A stretch of 64,000 nucleotides of DNA from Megalopta genalis (GCF_051020955.1 NW_027476218.1:372001-436000), one strand, 5' to 3'; shown: positions 1 to 12,200, numbered from the stretch's first letter. The notes: a model not told the origin generated them from the letters alone. Translations and numbers: made by a program.

Positions 1-3000
1 ATTGTTAAATATGTGTGTATAATGAAGTATTAGAATAGAAATTTTTCAAAATTCGACCGGGTTGCGTGAATTCGTTTGTGATTTCAGAGGGAATATTTCT
101 TGCAAATATTTTGCCTCCTTAGTCTTTTTGCCTAACACTAACCTCAAAAATTCCCCGAAACAAAGTAATTTCACAGACGAATCCAAAAAAGTAAAACGAA
201 AGATCACGATTTATATCAACTCCATCACGCTCTAAAAATCGTAGAAATGTTCGATTCATTCGAACGTACCGCAACGCAAACCGAAATATATTAGTGTCAT
301 CCATGCGTGACCGTCGACGCGGTATCGAGCGCATTAATCAATTACCGGGCGCTTCTAAATAAACAGAGAGATCTGTTGGTAACAAGCGAGCTGAGAGAAT
401 GGGATCGAACCTGACATTTTAATTCGTGCGGCTCCCGGGCAGCGTTTGCGAGAAACGAGGTCGGCACCGTCGTGAAACAGCGATCCTCCGCCGAAGTTTC
501 CGCCGAATTTTTTACGCACTGACTCCGCATTCCTGGAACACTGCTTACAAATCATTAGTAACAATTATTACTTGATTGCCTGCTCGTAACGAAGGAACTT
601 TCGCCGTAAACCTCGGAATTGGGAATAGCGTGCCGGCGGACATGTCGCGAAGAACAACGAACTAAGTCCCGGCGAAGAGAGGGAGGGAGGGTGGTTGAAC
701 GCACAGAGGCATTAAAAGTCAAAAATTCATCATCGCGGCCAAGTGTCTGCAAAGTCGGCATAAAAGAGCTAATAAGGGACGGCGTTTTATAGACAAAGTC
801 CAACAGCTGCTTCAGCCGAGCAACTCCGCAGTGATAACAAAAGAAGTTGAAGTATTAAATCCGAAATGTTCCTGGACGCCGTAAATGCCCCGTCCATGTC
901 GCACGCACAACTTTTAAAGTCTTCCCATGGGTAAGGTTAACATCGGCGCTATCGGAGACACGCCTTTTTTCACGGGACAGGAAAACAAAGTAATTGCGAG
1001 CTGCTTCGCGTTCGGTTTTTTTTCTCCGTCATTGATTTTGTTTTTAAGCTTTTTACGAGCGCGCGCGAACCCGCGCAGTTTGTCGCCGGGAATGTGTGGA
1101 TGGCTCTTCAAGCCGAGTCTGACAACGATGGAAAATCCACCGGCGTAGAATGTCCTGTCGTAAATTGAGTACGTGACTACGTTCGTTGCCGTGAAAACAC
1201 CGTTCTCAGGATATTTATGAGTCGACGCTATTATGTGTCGCAGGAGTGGCGTAAGGCTCCAATATTTTCGTTTTAAATACACTTATATTTATTTTTCATG
1301 GGCTGCCCCGTCGGTTTACGGGCGCGGACGTGCCGTTCACATATTTCTTCGCCAATTAACTACTACATGCGCACCACCTTTCTTCCCAACGTTTGTCCAA
1401 CTATTGCCCTTTCCACGGACACTGTGCCTGCCGAACGTTTTTTCGCTGTCAATTAAAGCTTGACCAAATAATTTGGCGTGGATTTGCAGTGGATTCGTAG
1501 CATTCGCGTGTTTAACCGTGTTAACGCTTTTTGGAATTTTGTGACTTCCGTTCATTCACGTGGCGATTTTCGTTAAAACTGACACACACACAATCGGTTT
1601 AACGAGGGATGTAATTTTACGTTTGCGACAATCAACTGTAACCCGGGGTGCTCGGTATTTTTATTTCGATAGCAACGAGCGCTTGATAACCGAGTTAGTA
1701 GTCTTAAAAATGATGTTTACTATTCTGCAGCCCCGAGTCTCCTGACCGTAAAAATTTACGGACTAATGCAGTTCTCCAGAACGGACCTCATCCTATTCTT
1801 TCTTGCGGATGCACTGCACTTTTCCGCAAAAAGAAATCTAAAAAGCCATTAACACTAAACTGGAATAATGGACAGTCTTATCTTCCATCGCCAAGTTCTA
1901 AAGTTCCCTTCGCCTGAAATTTGTTAACTTTTAAACATTTCTATGGAAAGCCTACTTTTAAACTACTTTTTACTTTAAATTTAATTTTATTCTCTCGATC
2001 AGTTTAATTTTTATTTGACGACTGTTATTTTTTTTTTAAGTTCGTTCTTTGTTGATATAGCAGATTACTCTGCCGATGTTCCTGGAAAATTATAATAATT
2101 TTAATCATTTATTTATTCTGGAACATCGAAATCTCCGAGTTACGCGTTTTCGGGAATAAATAAATTCGCTATTATATTATGTTATTATTATTATTATATA
2201 CAGGATAAAATAGCTGAATAGTAACATTTAAATGTCTCCATTATTTGTAGATACATCAGCGTACAACAAATTTAATCACACACTGAATATTGTGATATTA
2301 AAGATGTGATATGGAAGGAAAAATGTTGTTTATTGCTTCGCCTCGTGGAAAATATTTCGAATACCACTTTCAGAAAGTAAAAGGCGAAATTTTATCGGGA
2401 AGCGTGTGGACCGCTGTACGCGTACGAGAAATTCTGTGAGAAAAGCGAGGCGAAAAACATTTTTCCCTTGCAACCATTTTGCTTGCCCTGTCGAACAGTT
2501 TAGTTACTGCGCACCTTTGACTGTGGTTTGCTGAGAAACATGACGCTTGCTCTGCGCACAAGTAGCCATAATTGCTAAGCTTGCCGTCGGGCGTCTCGAG
2601 GCGTCAACATTGCACAATGGCGTTCGGTGACTTCTCAAAGGCACGAAACAGCTTTCGTCGTGCACTTAGAAACAACAAAGATATTTCAATGTTTTTTTCC
2701 ACGCAGCTTCTTCGATCGCGTGTACGACAATGATCAAAATTACGGAACGAAAATAAACACGAATATACGACAAATGAAAATATGGTCTCTTTTCAAACTA
2801 AAAAATGATCACGATAAGAAGAAGGTCGGTTAAGTGGAATAATGAAAAGGAAGCGCACAAATGAATGCACAATGCCGGAGATTTATCGAAGACAATGAAA
2901 ATAAAACGCGAACGGGTTAATACCGATCCACCAACAATGCCCATAACTTTTTTCGCCGTTGAGAAATTTGAAATGAATTTTTTATCGATGCCGGAATATG

Positions 3001-3369
3001 CCGCGTGCAAACGAACGAGAAAACTTGGTATAAATCGGATAATATTTGAATAAACGAGCCATCCCGGAAGGTCTCTTGTAATTTCATTAATTGTCGAGAG
3101 AGGCTTCGATCGCTCTCGCTAGACCGACGAGCTCTCGGGTTAAGTGCAGCTGCGAACCGTGTCGTCCCGTGCAAATACCTTCGTTGTTCTCCCTGGACAG
3201 AATAAATTTGGATCGCAAAGAAAACAGGCGCCATCAAAATACTTGGACATTCAATATTCCCTAACAAAACCCATCGTCGCAGCGTAAGAGTTGAATGAAG
3301 AAGGGCCCGTGAAATCACCTTATCAAAGAAGGCGGTGCGGTATTAACCATTTCCTCGTTGAAATTGCAG
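1..3369. other. Single-copy AT-rich DNA, no recognisable gene
   Basis: Stops are frequent in all frames. The few open stretches (up to 122-133 codons on the minus strand near 914-1,282 and 2,917-3,318) show no motif, signal peptide or domain I recognise, and no paired splice signals that would join them into a gene. Short homopolymer T runs (about 1,018-1,022 and 2,030-2,038) and a small ATT-rich patch (about 2,168-2,200) are present. CpG dinucleotides are not depleted. I see nothing else to annotate; an intron or intergenic spacer is the simplest reading. Confidence 0.6.
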
Positions 3370-3417
3370 TCTCTCTCTGTCTCTCCCTCTCTCTTTCCCT
3401 CTCTCTCTCTCTCTCTC
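3370..3417. repeat. (TC)n microsatellite, imperfect
   Basis: Pyrimidine-only CT repeats are interrupted by TGTC, TCCC and TTTCCC variants, with the purest run at the right end. The tract ends abruptly at a CpG-rich segment. It is a simple sequence repeat with no coding potential. Confidence 0.9.
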
Positions 3418-4801
3418 GTCGGGCGCGACAGAGAAAATGGAAAAATTGTTGGAAAGATTGTGTCCCTTAACAGAAGATGATGATGACACTCGTTACGATC
3501 GGCCAGGGGCGTGCGTCGTCGTTACGCAAACGACACTGAATAAATCTGGTGCTTCATGCGTGCTTAGGAATCGTCGCGGCGCGTCGCGGGGACAAGCGTT
3601 GGCCTAAGCAGAAGCGGCAAATTGGCGTCGAGTGACGTTTCCTGTTTGCCTCGTACAGTAACGGACAAACGATTGAGGCATCAAGAGAGAAGAAAAAGAT
3701 CGGCGGAACGCGCCGTGCTTGCAGATCTTCCACAAAATGACGTCCGTCATTTGAAGAGCAATTCGTCATACGAAATACGAGCAAACATCGAATCGTCCAA
3801 GAACAATATTTAATATTTAAATTATATGTATATATTTTGATGTAATATTTTTATAGAATATTTTTATATAAATATTTTGCACAATGTTTACGATTGGAAG
3901 TCAGTGGAATTCATTTTTTCGTTCGAATCAAATTCACCCTTTTACAAGCGACACTCGCTGTTTTGCAATCGATACTCACCCTCCCACAAATTAAATTCAC
4001 TTTCGTTAACCTCAGCTTTTGCAAATAAAGTTCTTCTACGTTGTTTTCTGAAACTATTCAAATGAAAATAACATTTACATAGAACAAGGAACATGAAATG
4101 CTCGTTTAACAGTAAATTTAGCCGCATCTGTAATTTTCCTTCCAGTTTGGTAATTTCATACGCATATTCATGTAACAATAACGACAATCCGTGGGAGCGA
4201 TGGTTGCAACAGAATAATTAACAACATCCGACAAAAACTATTTGCCGAAATAATGTTCAATGTTTGAGAGCTTCAACTGTGAAATGAACAAAGGGTGCCT
4301 CGTCTGACGGACGTGATCACGCGGTTCCTGTGTCTTCTGGAAGCTGACATCATCTAAAACGATAATGATCTCTGAAGAATTTCGCGAAAAATATTTCCAG
4401 CTGAAAAATTGTTAATGTTATATAAGTGAGACACATATTTTCAGATTGAGGAAGGAAACAAATCGAAGAAACAAGTATCAGTTGCATGCTTCGAACTGAA
4501 ATTAAAATCCGTCGTCTTAAAATTAAGACCGCTGCTACTCTATGCAGCAAAGTCTACCGTAGACGAATACTTTGTATGCTAGCATAATCGCCGGCGGGGG
4601 AAGACCGAACCAATATAATCTGGAAAGGGATCAGAGGGGATTTGGTGCGAGGGCAGGCATTCGCATGTTTCGGACACAAGCCAGCTTGAGCACAAGCGAC
4701 CCCTGATACACGCTAATTAAGCTTTATGAATTTAAAATTGCGCTCGTTAACCGAGGCGCGTGTCAAACAATTTCTTGTCACGATAATGATTATCTTCAGC
4801 T
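3418..4801. other. Single-copy DNA, no recognisable gene
   Basis: The segment is mixed in composition, with a CpG-containing portion at 3,418-3,700 and a very AT-rich stretch around 3,800-3,880. Open frames are at most about 80 codons and have no recognisable similarity. No tRNA-like, rRNA-like or transposon-terminal structure was seen. Confidence 0.55.
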
Positions 4802-4840
4802 CGCGTTATTACTACGCGTTATTACTGCGTTATTACTACC
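4802..4840. repeat. Short direct repeat, three copies of CGTTATTACT
   Basis: The decamer CGTTATTACT occurs three times in about 39 bp, spaced 13 and 12 bp apart, with CG or G between units. This is a minisatellite-scale tandem duplication beside the CpG-rich block. No function is implied by the sequence. Confidence 0.7.
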
Positions 4841-4859
4841 CATTTCTCGCGTGACGCCG

Positions 4860-5800
4860 TGAATTTAGGAAAAACCGGCGGCGGCGGCCGTGGTGTGTTC
4901 GAAGGATTTCCCTCCGGAAAAGTTGGTTCGAGCCCGGCCGAACTCCGGGGTCAACTTATGCACGGATATATCCGGCTTTGATCGCGCGGCGACCGTTCCG
5001 CTCGATAAAAGGAGTCAAGCCCGCCGCGTCGAAGCAGGCCAAATAAACGTATCACGGCTGACGCCTTTGTTCCTGATTATGGAATTTTTTTCGAGCGACG
5101 CGCAGCGTCCGCGTTTCCTTCTCGCCCGTTTCAGTTTTATTACCGCGAGCCCCGCCACAGCGAGACGCTATTTTTATTCCGGGATTTATAACGGCCAGCT
5201 CAGCCGGCCACGAAATATTCTCCCGCCAGGCTTTTCAAAAATTCCACTTTTTTCGGACAACTTTATCCTTAACGCTGCCCCCCACCCACACCATCCTGCA
5301 CGCTGCTCCGTCACGGCCGCGCGCAGGCTACGACCAGCTGAAAAAGCTGAACCGTCCACCGCAATTGCACTTCACTTACAACACCTGCGATTCTTTTCCT
5401 CCTTCCGGCGCGGCGGAGCGAGCCGCGAAGGGAACTATCCCCGGCTGAATTAGAGCGTTCCGAGGTGCTGTAACGAAATAAACGCGGACGCCCGGTTCAA
5501 ACTGCGAACAACGTAATTACAGAGCTGCGCGGGAAGGGCTGGCCGCGCAGGTATGAAAATGAAATAGCGCTGGACAGAGAGTGTTTTTCTTTTTTTATCG
5601 GAGCGTCGCGTCGCGACGTTCGCGCGTCGCTCTCGCGGCGAGTTAACGAAAACCGCGGTGTCGCCGTGGGACGGCTTGCCAATATTATTGACGCGAATCT
5701 TGGAACAACGGGCAAACAATATCGCGAAATAATAAATAACTTCGTCGCCGTCATTCGCGAAGCTCCGCGAGCGGTTATTTGATATACTGCGTGCCCGGAA
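4860..5800. other. CpG-rich block
   Basis: GC and CpG content are visibly higher than in the flanks, for example the GGCGGCGGCGGCC run near 4,876 and the dense CG cluster at about 5,603-5,641. A 187-codon plus-strand frame (4,890-5,453) and overlapping minus frames (5,450-5,877) lie here, as expected where AT-rich stop codons are scarce. None shows a recognisable domain. The block could be a CpG-island-like promoter, an untranslated first exon or simply a GC-rich isochore fragment. I cannot tell which, and no transcription start signal is evident. Confidence 0.4.
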
Positions 5801-6563
5801 TAACGGGTGGGGGCTGTAGATTCAGTAGCTATGGAAATCAATAGCGGCAATCCCAGCCCTGTAGAACACGATATCAAGGATGTCGTATTCCTGGCACAGA
5901 TATTGGCAAATACATGTCTGTTACATTGTAATTATCTTTTTATTCACCGTCGAATCTTTCTTATAATATATCTCTCGTACGAAATGCGAAACATTTTTAA
6001 AATTCTACCTTTGTAATCGTCATTGCTTTTTAATCATTTCTTTAAACTTTCCGATCGACGAAATAATCATAAATTTAATGGATTCTTAACAGAGACTTTA
6101 TTGTAATTTATTTTTTCACGTTTCGCTGCAAATAAATGAAGATAAAGTTACTGCAAGTGAAATATTACTTGTATTATTTTGTTCGCTGTTTAAACAAAAG
6201 TGCGTTTGACTGATACAATTTAGTAAGTCAATTTTGTGCTAGAGTGATTTAATATTATTAAATCATATCGAATTTCATATTTTCTGCGATTCTTCTTTAA
6301 TATTTTACGTTGAAGCTTCAAAGGGGCTTTCATAAATGAGTTGGTAACAATATCATACGTTATTGCATTTTACAGAGTTTTTAATTTTTTTTCATCATCC
6401 ACAAATTAAGTGTTTTGACTTAAACCATTTTTTAACGCCTCGTATGTTACAAAAATTTTCCATTATTTATTAAGAGTACAATAGACTCTATATTTATTAC
6501 AAAAACGTATCGAAACACATCGCACGATTTTTCCGGCCAGTAATGTGCCACTGCTTATGCGTT
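5801..6563. other. AT-rich single-copy DNA, nothing recognised
   Basis: After the CpG-rich block the sequence becomes strongly AT-rich, with frequent stops in all six frames. No repeat, RNA gene or transposon end was recognised. Confidence 0.55.
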
Positions 6564-6610
6564 ACTATCGTGTAAGTATAGAAAGCGACCATATACTTAT
6601 CCGCGATAGT
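6564..6610. other. Imperfect inverted repeat (hairpin)
   Basis: The left arm ACTATCG + TG + TAAGTATA (6,564-6,580) is complementary to the right arm TATACTTA + TCCG + CGATAGT (6,592-6,610). This gives an 8-bp inner stem, a small asymmetric internal loop, a 7-bp outer stem and an 11-nt apical loop. The stem is too short for a typical animal pre-miRNA. It could be the remnant core of a small inverted-repeat transposon or a chance hairpin. Confidence 0.5.
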
Positions 6611-7169
6611 GTTTACACTCGTTTAGAGCATTGGCCATCAGAAGCCCAAGGCAGTAAAAGAGAGCTTATGCGAGCTATAGCGAACATTCCACGAGCCTAG
6701 CGAACAGCTGCCTACACATTCATGAAAACCAGCAACAAACCGTCGTAAATCTCCGGCTTCGAGCGTTGCTCTGTTTTGTGCTCGATATCCTATTGAAACC
6801 ACCCTTTTTGAAGGAGCTTTAAATATGATTCTATTGTAGCGCTAACATGAGATTACGCCCAAAAACCATTCCAATATTTCGTGTCGCGAGTTCAGCCTCC
6901 TGACGGGTTCTGAGTACCTGTTTTGGATAATAGAACTTCTGAACAATGGTCCAGTATAAATTTCGAAATACAAAATATGCCGCACATCTATGTATTATTG
7001 TTTCGAACTTTCTTCGGAGAACGAACGATAACTGAACTATTTATGCAAATATATCGAATCTTTGGGCAGAATAAAACTTATCCGCAGTTAGTTCGACAAA
7101 AGGCTATTGAATATCGATATATCGCACCTCGTAACATTTGTAATCAGTTAAAAAGAATTTTATAATAAA
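6611..7169. other. Single-copy DNA with an unsupported 80-codon frame
   Basis: The only open stretch is an 80-codon plus frame at 6,923-7,165. Its stop codon overlaps an AATAAA hexamer (7,164-7,169). The predicted peptide has ordinary amino-acid composition but no domain I recognise. A decayed transposon or gene fragment is possible; chance is equally likely. Confidence 0.35.
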
Positions 7170-7275
7170 GACATCGGATGAATTTAAGGAACTTAAGGAT
7201 AGCGAATTTAGTGAATTTGAGTGAATTTTCAAGTGAAAGTTTTAAGTGAATTTAAATAAATTTAATTAAGGATAG
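7170..7275. repeat. Degenerate AAGTGAATTT-type direct repeats
   Basis: Variants of GTGAATTT/GCGAATTT recur several times, and the segment is bracketed by two copies of TTAAGGATAGCG (near 7,182 and 7,263). It looks like an old, decayed short tandem repeat. Confidence 0.5.
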
Positions 7276-8173
7276 CGTTACGTTATCTTCAACTTATTAC
7301 AATCACTAAAAGAGGAAAGTGAGCTTCAGCTAATTTATATTTTTTACAATTCATTTAGACAATTTTTATTTTGTATAACGATCCGATTTTGCGTAAAGGT
7401 CCAACGATAACTATAATTTTCTGATTCGAAGCTAACAAACTCTCATTAGAAATTATTAATAACTTGGACACAATATGATTATGTATCTTCTGATGTTTTT
7501 TCTACCTAACAATAATCTGCTAATTCGAAGCTAACAATCTCTCGTCGGGAACAATAACACTTTACAGACATTCCCGATAAAAATTCCTCGGAGTGAATCG
7601 CAACTGCGTCGTCTACTCAACTTGGAACCGCCAGTCACCGCTAAATCGCATCGCGTAAACAATAAATATTAGATACATCGACGAAAGTCAAAGGGATTTC
7701 CTCGTCGGGGGGAGTTTAATTAAAAATCTGCGAGCTTTATCGCGCATAAACCCCGCACGGCGTCCTGATACTCCCGATGACATATTTACCGATATCTAAC
7801 TGAAAAAGGTTAATAAGCGATACACACGTTGCTGGAAGATCGCGCGATTCTATCAACGGCCGAACATTTACTTTAATCAGCCGTGCAACCACAGGCCCGG
7901 TTGCTGCTCGCACGGGCCGCACCTGCGCAACGTAACGCGCGTGCCGAGTTAATCCTGACTGACGCGTAATCACGGAAGCCCGGCGGATCCAATTACCAGA
8001 AGCAGAACTGGAAATAAGGAAAACAGAGCCGTCAGTGCTCTGATTCGCCTTTACGATAGCGCAAATATTAACGGACAGGGATTAGAACGACGAGTAATTA
8101 AGTCACGCAAAGGGAATACGAAGAAACTCGGCTGGATAGGGAGAAATAGAAAGAGGGAGGCAGAGATAGTCAG

Positions 8174-8176
<3 letters not shown>
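7276..8176. other. Single-copy DNA with two copies of a 24-bp motif
   Basis: The motif CTRATTCGAAGCTAACA followed by AWCTCTC occurs twice (near 7,421 and 7,519, about 98 bp apart). Its core, ATTCGAAGCTAAC, is one transition away from the conserved start of the 30-bp satellite monomer found 8 kb downstream (ATTTGAAGCTAAC). The remainder of the interval has no recognisable gene, RNA or transposon. Confidence 0.45.

Positions 8177-8215
<39 letters not shown>
8177..8215. repeat. (AG)n microsatellite
   Basis: An uninterrupted AG dinucleotide run of about 39 bp lies within a wider purine-rich tract (about 8,130-8,225). It is a simple repeat with no coding potential. Confidence 0.95.
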
Positions 8216-8218
<3 letters not shown>

Positions 8219-8588
8219 AAGAGAGTGCTACGTCCCAGTCCATCAGTTCCCCCTCTTCGCATATTTGCGTAATTTTTAGCTAATAGATATATTATTATCA
8301 CTGTTATTATTATTACTATTATTGATGGATTTTGTTTGGCACGTGGATGACGTCTCTTTCAGATCAAAACAGAATTGACAGACTTTACCATATTGACTTT
8401 AATACTAAACTAAGCTGACTATTGTCATACAGCGTTATACTTTGTAAATCCATAGAAGAAATTTCTAACGCAGTCCGCGTCCGTTTAAAAAAAACTGCGA
8501 ACTGTCCGTCTGAAATATTGCAAGAATGTGTAAGCTCTCGACAACACTTTGTGCATATGGTACAATGCGCAAAATAATCTCAAGACAG
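8216..8588. other. Short spacer with an (ATT)n patch
   Basis: A small imperfect ATT/ATC repeat occupies about 8,291-8,323. The rest is unique AT-rich sequence leading into the small open frame that starts at 8,589. No promoter element is convincing. Confidence 0.5.
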
Positions 8589-8723
8589 ATGAAAGTTGGA
8601 ATTTCATTATTCTTGATTTTCCTCTTAATTCCAGCCGTGCCGGATCCAATTTGTGCCATGAATTATGAAACACGATGTATGACGGGAGCGGATTGCGTAT
8701 TCCATTACGAACGAGTGAAATAA
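8589..8723 (+). CDS. Possible small secreted peptide (44 aa), unsupported
   Basis: From the ATG at 8,589 a 44-residue product can be read. It begins MKVG, followed by a hydrophobic stretch ISLFLIFLLIPAV (residues 5-17) and then a plausible signal-peptidase site after ICA (residues 21-23). The remaining 21 residues hold two cysteines in a C-x5-C arrangement (C30, C36). This is the layout of a small secreted peptide precursor, but I recognise no family. The open frame extends 21 codons upstream; this ATG was chosen because the signal-like segment starts there. Strong alternative: the T-rich stretch at 8,607-8,634, ending in CCAG, is also a good intron 3-prime end, and a polypyrimidine tract read in frame gives just such a leucine/isoleucine/phenylalanine run. 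A GATA microsatellite begins just after the stop. Confidence 0.15.
   Translation: MKVGISLFLIFLLIPAVPDPICAMNYETRCMTGADCVFHYERVK
8607..8634 (+). promoter_or_regulatory. Candidate splice acceptor (polypyrimidine tract plus AG)
   Basis: A T/C-rich run ends in TTCCAG at 8,634, matching the animal intron 3-prime consensus. It competes with the small-peptide interpretation of the same bases. No matching donor or downstream coding exon was found, so it may be fortuitous. Confidence 0.2.
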
Positions 8724-8724
8724 A

Positions 8725-9290
8725 GAGAAGGAGAGAGAAAGAATAAGAGATAGAGATAGAAATAGAGATAGAGATAGAGGTAGAGATAGAGATAGAGATA
8801 GAGATAGAGATAGAGATAGAGATAGAGATAGAGATAGAGATAGAGATAGAGATAGAGATAGAGATAGAGATAGAGATAGAGAGATAGAGATACAGAGATA
8901 GAGAGATAGAAAATTAGAGAGATAGAGAGATAGAGAGATAGAAAATTAAAGAGATAGAGAGATAGAGAGATACAGAGATAGCGAGATAGAGAGATAGAGA
9001 GATAGAGAGATACAGAGATAGCGAGATAAAGAGATAGAGAGATAGAGAGATAGAAAATTAAAGAGATAGAGAGATAGAGAGATAGAGATATATAAAATTA
9101 GAGAGTTAGGGAGATATAGAATTAGCGAGTTAGAGAGATATAAAATTATAGAGTTAGAGAGTTACAGAGATAGAAAGATGGAGATAGAATAAGAGATAGA
9201 AATAGAGATAGAAATAGTGATATATGAAATGAGAAAGAAAGAGAGAATAAGAGATAAGGAGAGAGCGAGGGCGTGAAAGAGAGAGTGAGA
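8725..9290. repeat. GATA-rich array: (GAGATA)n passing into (GAGAGATA)n
   Basis: About 8,741-8,885 is a nearly perfect 6-bp GAGATA array with a single GAGGTA variant near 8,776. From about 8,878 the unit lengthens to 8 bp (GAGAGATA), with TACAGAGATAGCG and GAAAATTAAAGA variants. The last recurs near 8,940 and 9,052, indicating a roughly 112-bp higher-order period. The array decays through 9,060-9,290 into mixed GAGAGT/GATAGA sequence. Minus-strand open frames across it are low-complexity artefacts. Confidence 0.95.
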
Positions 9291-12200
9291 TGGACATTAG
9301 ATCGAAATACTCGACGCACCATAATCCTCGAGCAGATTTCAGCCATCATATTTTAGATTTAGACCATCGCCGAACTAACTGCTCAGAGAACCTGCTAACG
9401 AGGAGCGCCCTCCGGTTTTCGCTGATCGGAGAAAGTAGATTCCAGAGACCCTCGTTTGAGAACAGATCGTTTATAAGTTACCCTCGAAAAGCGATTTTCA
9501 TACAAACCACTGCATTGATACATGGAAAGGTACTCTATGCGATTGAGTTGAACGTTTCATGATTAATTTTACGCGCAAGGGTCGCATTTAGCTGCGTTTT
9601 GCTATTTTCTTTTGAATCTTTGCGAGCTCAGTTCTTATTTCTTTCAATTATTTAACCTTACGTATTCTATTAGCAATGTGAGCAGTTATGATTTCTCTGT
9701 GAAAAATATTAAAATTTTTTCAATTTCAGTGTCTCTTCTTATTTACCAAAGTAGGTGTTCGAAGAAAACTATGCTTAATGTGAACAGAATATTCCAGTTT
9801 TTCGACACAAAATTACAAACCTTGAAAAATCGTTCTAATTTACCGATTATTTATTTTTATGAAATAATGAAAAAATTATTGACTAAAATAAAATTGTACT
9901 GAGTACTCTCCTGAACAAGATACTATAATCTAATTCACATTATAAGTGCAAGAATATATTTAAGCAATGATAACTAAACAGTGGATTTTATGCACTTTTT
10001 TACAAAGAAAGACTAACACAGAAGCAAAACTGTGCAGACATTAGAAGAATTCGAAAATCTCTTTCAATTCTGCACGATTTATTAAAATGATTAAATCATG
10101 AACGACATTTCCGCCTGATCTATATTCTCTACAGTTATCACACATAATTTTTCATTATCATAAAGATCCACGGTGCAATGATTACTCCGAAACTGTTGCG
10201 CAAAATCAAATTGCACTATCTCAAGTCTCCTAAAAATCCTCAGCAAGACTAAGAACCTGAAGAGGTATTCCGCGGTCTATAATACGATAACTGTAAAATC
10301 TAAGCACAACTGAAAAGCTAGCCTCAAGAGAAGCATAGAATTAGAGCTAATTGCGCGGGAACAGGTGTTAGTGGTTGAACGTTTCACGAAGAAGGGAATT
10401 CGCTGTAGAACGTAAAAAGAAAAGCATTCCTTTAAGAGGAAATTGCTGGCTGAAGTCACGGAAATACTAAAAAGAACGTTGACCAGCGTTCAAGGTCCCT
10501 TGCCGCAATCTCATAACTCCCATTGCAGACATTTCCGCAGGGCTGATAGGCAAATTCGAAATAAGACCGTTTTGCATAATAATACGGCGACGGGACGGAG
10601 GGAAGGTCAAAGATTAATGTATACATTCGTGTATCGATCGGTGGTGGCGGGCGTTGTTTCAGTATTACGCGAGCCGGCTGAGGAATGCGAAGGATTTACG
10701 GAAGTGCGTCAAACGCGAAACAGAATCACAACTCGCCAGAACAAACTAATAAAAATGTTGCCACCGGTGCGTACACTTACACAGCGACGCTCTCGGTGCG
10801 AGGGTGCACAATGAACCGGAAACGGATACGCATAATTTAATGGGACGAAACGATACATAGGTCGGCACGACACACACTTTTATTAGCTCTGCGGATATTT
10901 ATTAGTCTGCAATAATGGATAATTATTGTGAGTCCGGTGTTTTACAGGATAAAAGTAAATTTTGCTGGCGGCACGGTTTCCCGATATGTCAACATTAATT
11001 CGCGTTGCCGAATTTAATTTATAAAATCGGACCGCGTTTCGGTGAGCAAACAATGCGAACTTATACGAAACGGAATGCCCGATTTTTTGAAATATGAAAA
11101 CTATTTCCGGTTCGCGCTGCGTCCGTTCTATCGCGGTTCGTTGTATCGAATTTATCGATAATTTCGACGAGAAGAATTTCAAGAAAATAAGAGAAAAAGA
11201 AAGGAAACGATATAATAACGAACGACTCGGGCCGGAAGGTATCATTTGTCGCATTTAATTTGAGTAATGGATTATTCATAGAGTGTTATGAAAATATTTT
11301 TTTCCGATTCGTGTCACGAGAGAAAAACAACGTTCAACATCAAAGTGCAAAATGTTTTCATACACACAGGTTCTGCTCAATCATTCGGAACAGGGTTCCC
11401 TTTTGACGCGGGGCAAAGCCGTCGTTCGCTATATCTTGACATATTTTACATTTTTGTTCCGGCATAGTGTTTCCTATTCTAGACAGCGCCGGTCGAGCTA
11501 GGATAATGCGAAATACGTTATAATAAATGAAAAAAGAGTGCAGGCATTTTTTGTTTGCCCGCTATGTGACTGCGATGTCATAGAATATCAAAAGGGAAAT
11601 ACGGTTCCCCTTTAACCAACCAACGGCGATGCTGGAGGTCTATTCTGGCCTGCCGTTTTCTTTTCAGCTTTTTTTTCGAAAATCAGAGTACGCTGCGATT
11701 TTTAGCACAACTCTCCGGGCTGTCGGACTACGCGTCGAGCCGGCGAACGTTTATTGCTAAACAGCGAAGCAACGTTAAAGCAATAACGTTAAGTAACGTT
11801 CGTGGCGCGCATTGCTCGTTTGTATTATGTGTTGCCATTCCGTGTAAGAGGACGTTGTGTTTCTAACTCACATAAGTGGATCAGAGCTTTGTTCAATCAA
11901 TCAAAACGACGGTTTTTACGGGGAAAGTTGCTAAGTGTTGTCGATACACGGAAACTTATCGGCCAACGCGAAACTGAGGAATCCACGAAAGAAACTAGTT
12001 ATCGGTTATCAAAGTTGGATCATCCAGGGTGATTCGCGTGGCGCCGCGTGTGTTTAACGAACACCTGGCGAACCACCGTGCTATCCACGACAGCGGGCAA
12101 ACGATTAAGACGGGAACAAGGATATTGGTAAAATGCACCAATGTTGCAAATCTTCTCCGAAATGACGCACGGTGGGCAAAGTGGCAAAGTTGCCTGTCAA

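Noticed and set aside
914..1282. 122-codon minus-strand frame
   Set aside because: No domain or motif, no splice context, and a competing plus-strand frame over the same bases.
2917..3318. 133-codon minus-strand frame
   Set aside because: No recognisable motif; several other frames are open in the same CpG-containing stretch.
4868..4945. tRNA-like B-box (GGTTCGAGCCC) near 4,924
   Set aside because: No matching acceptor stem, A-box or anticodon arm at the right distance upstream.
4890..5453. 187-codon frame in the CpG-rich block
   Set aside because: Overlapped by open frames on the other strand, no recognisable domain; length is explained by low AT content.
6923..7165. 80-codon frame with an overlapping AATAAA
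   Set aside because: No recognisable family, no upstream gene structure; AATAAA is common in AT-rich DNA and would leave no 3-prime UTR before it.
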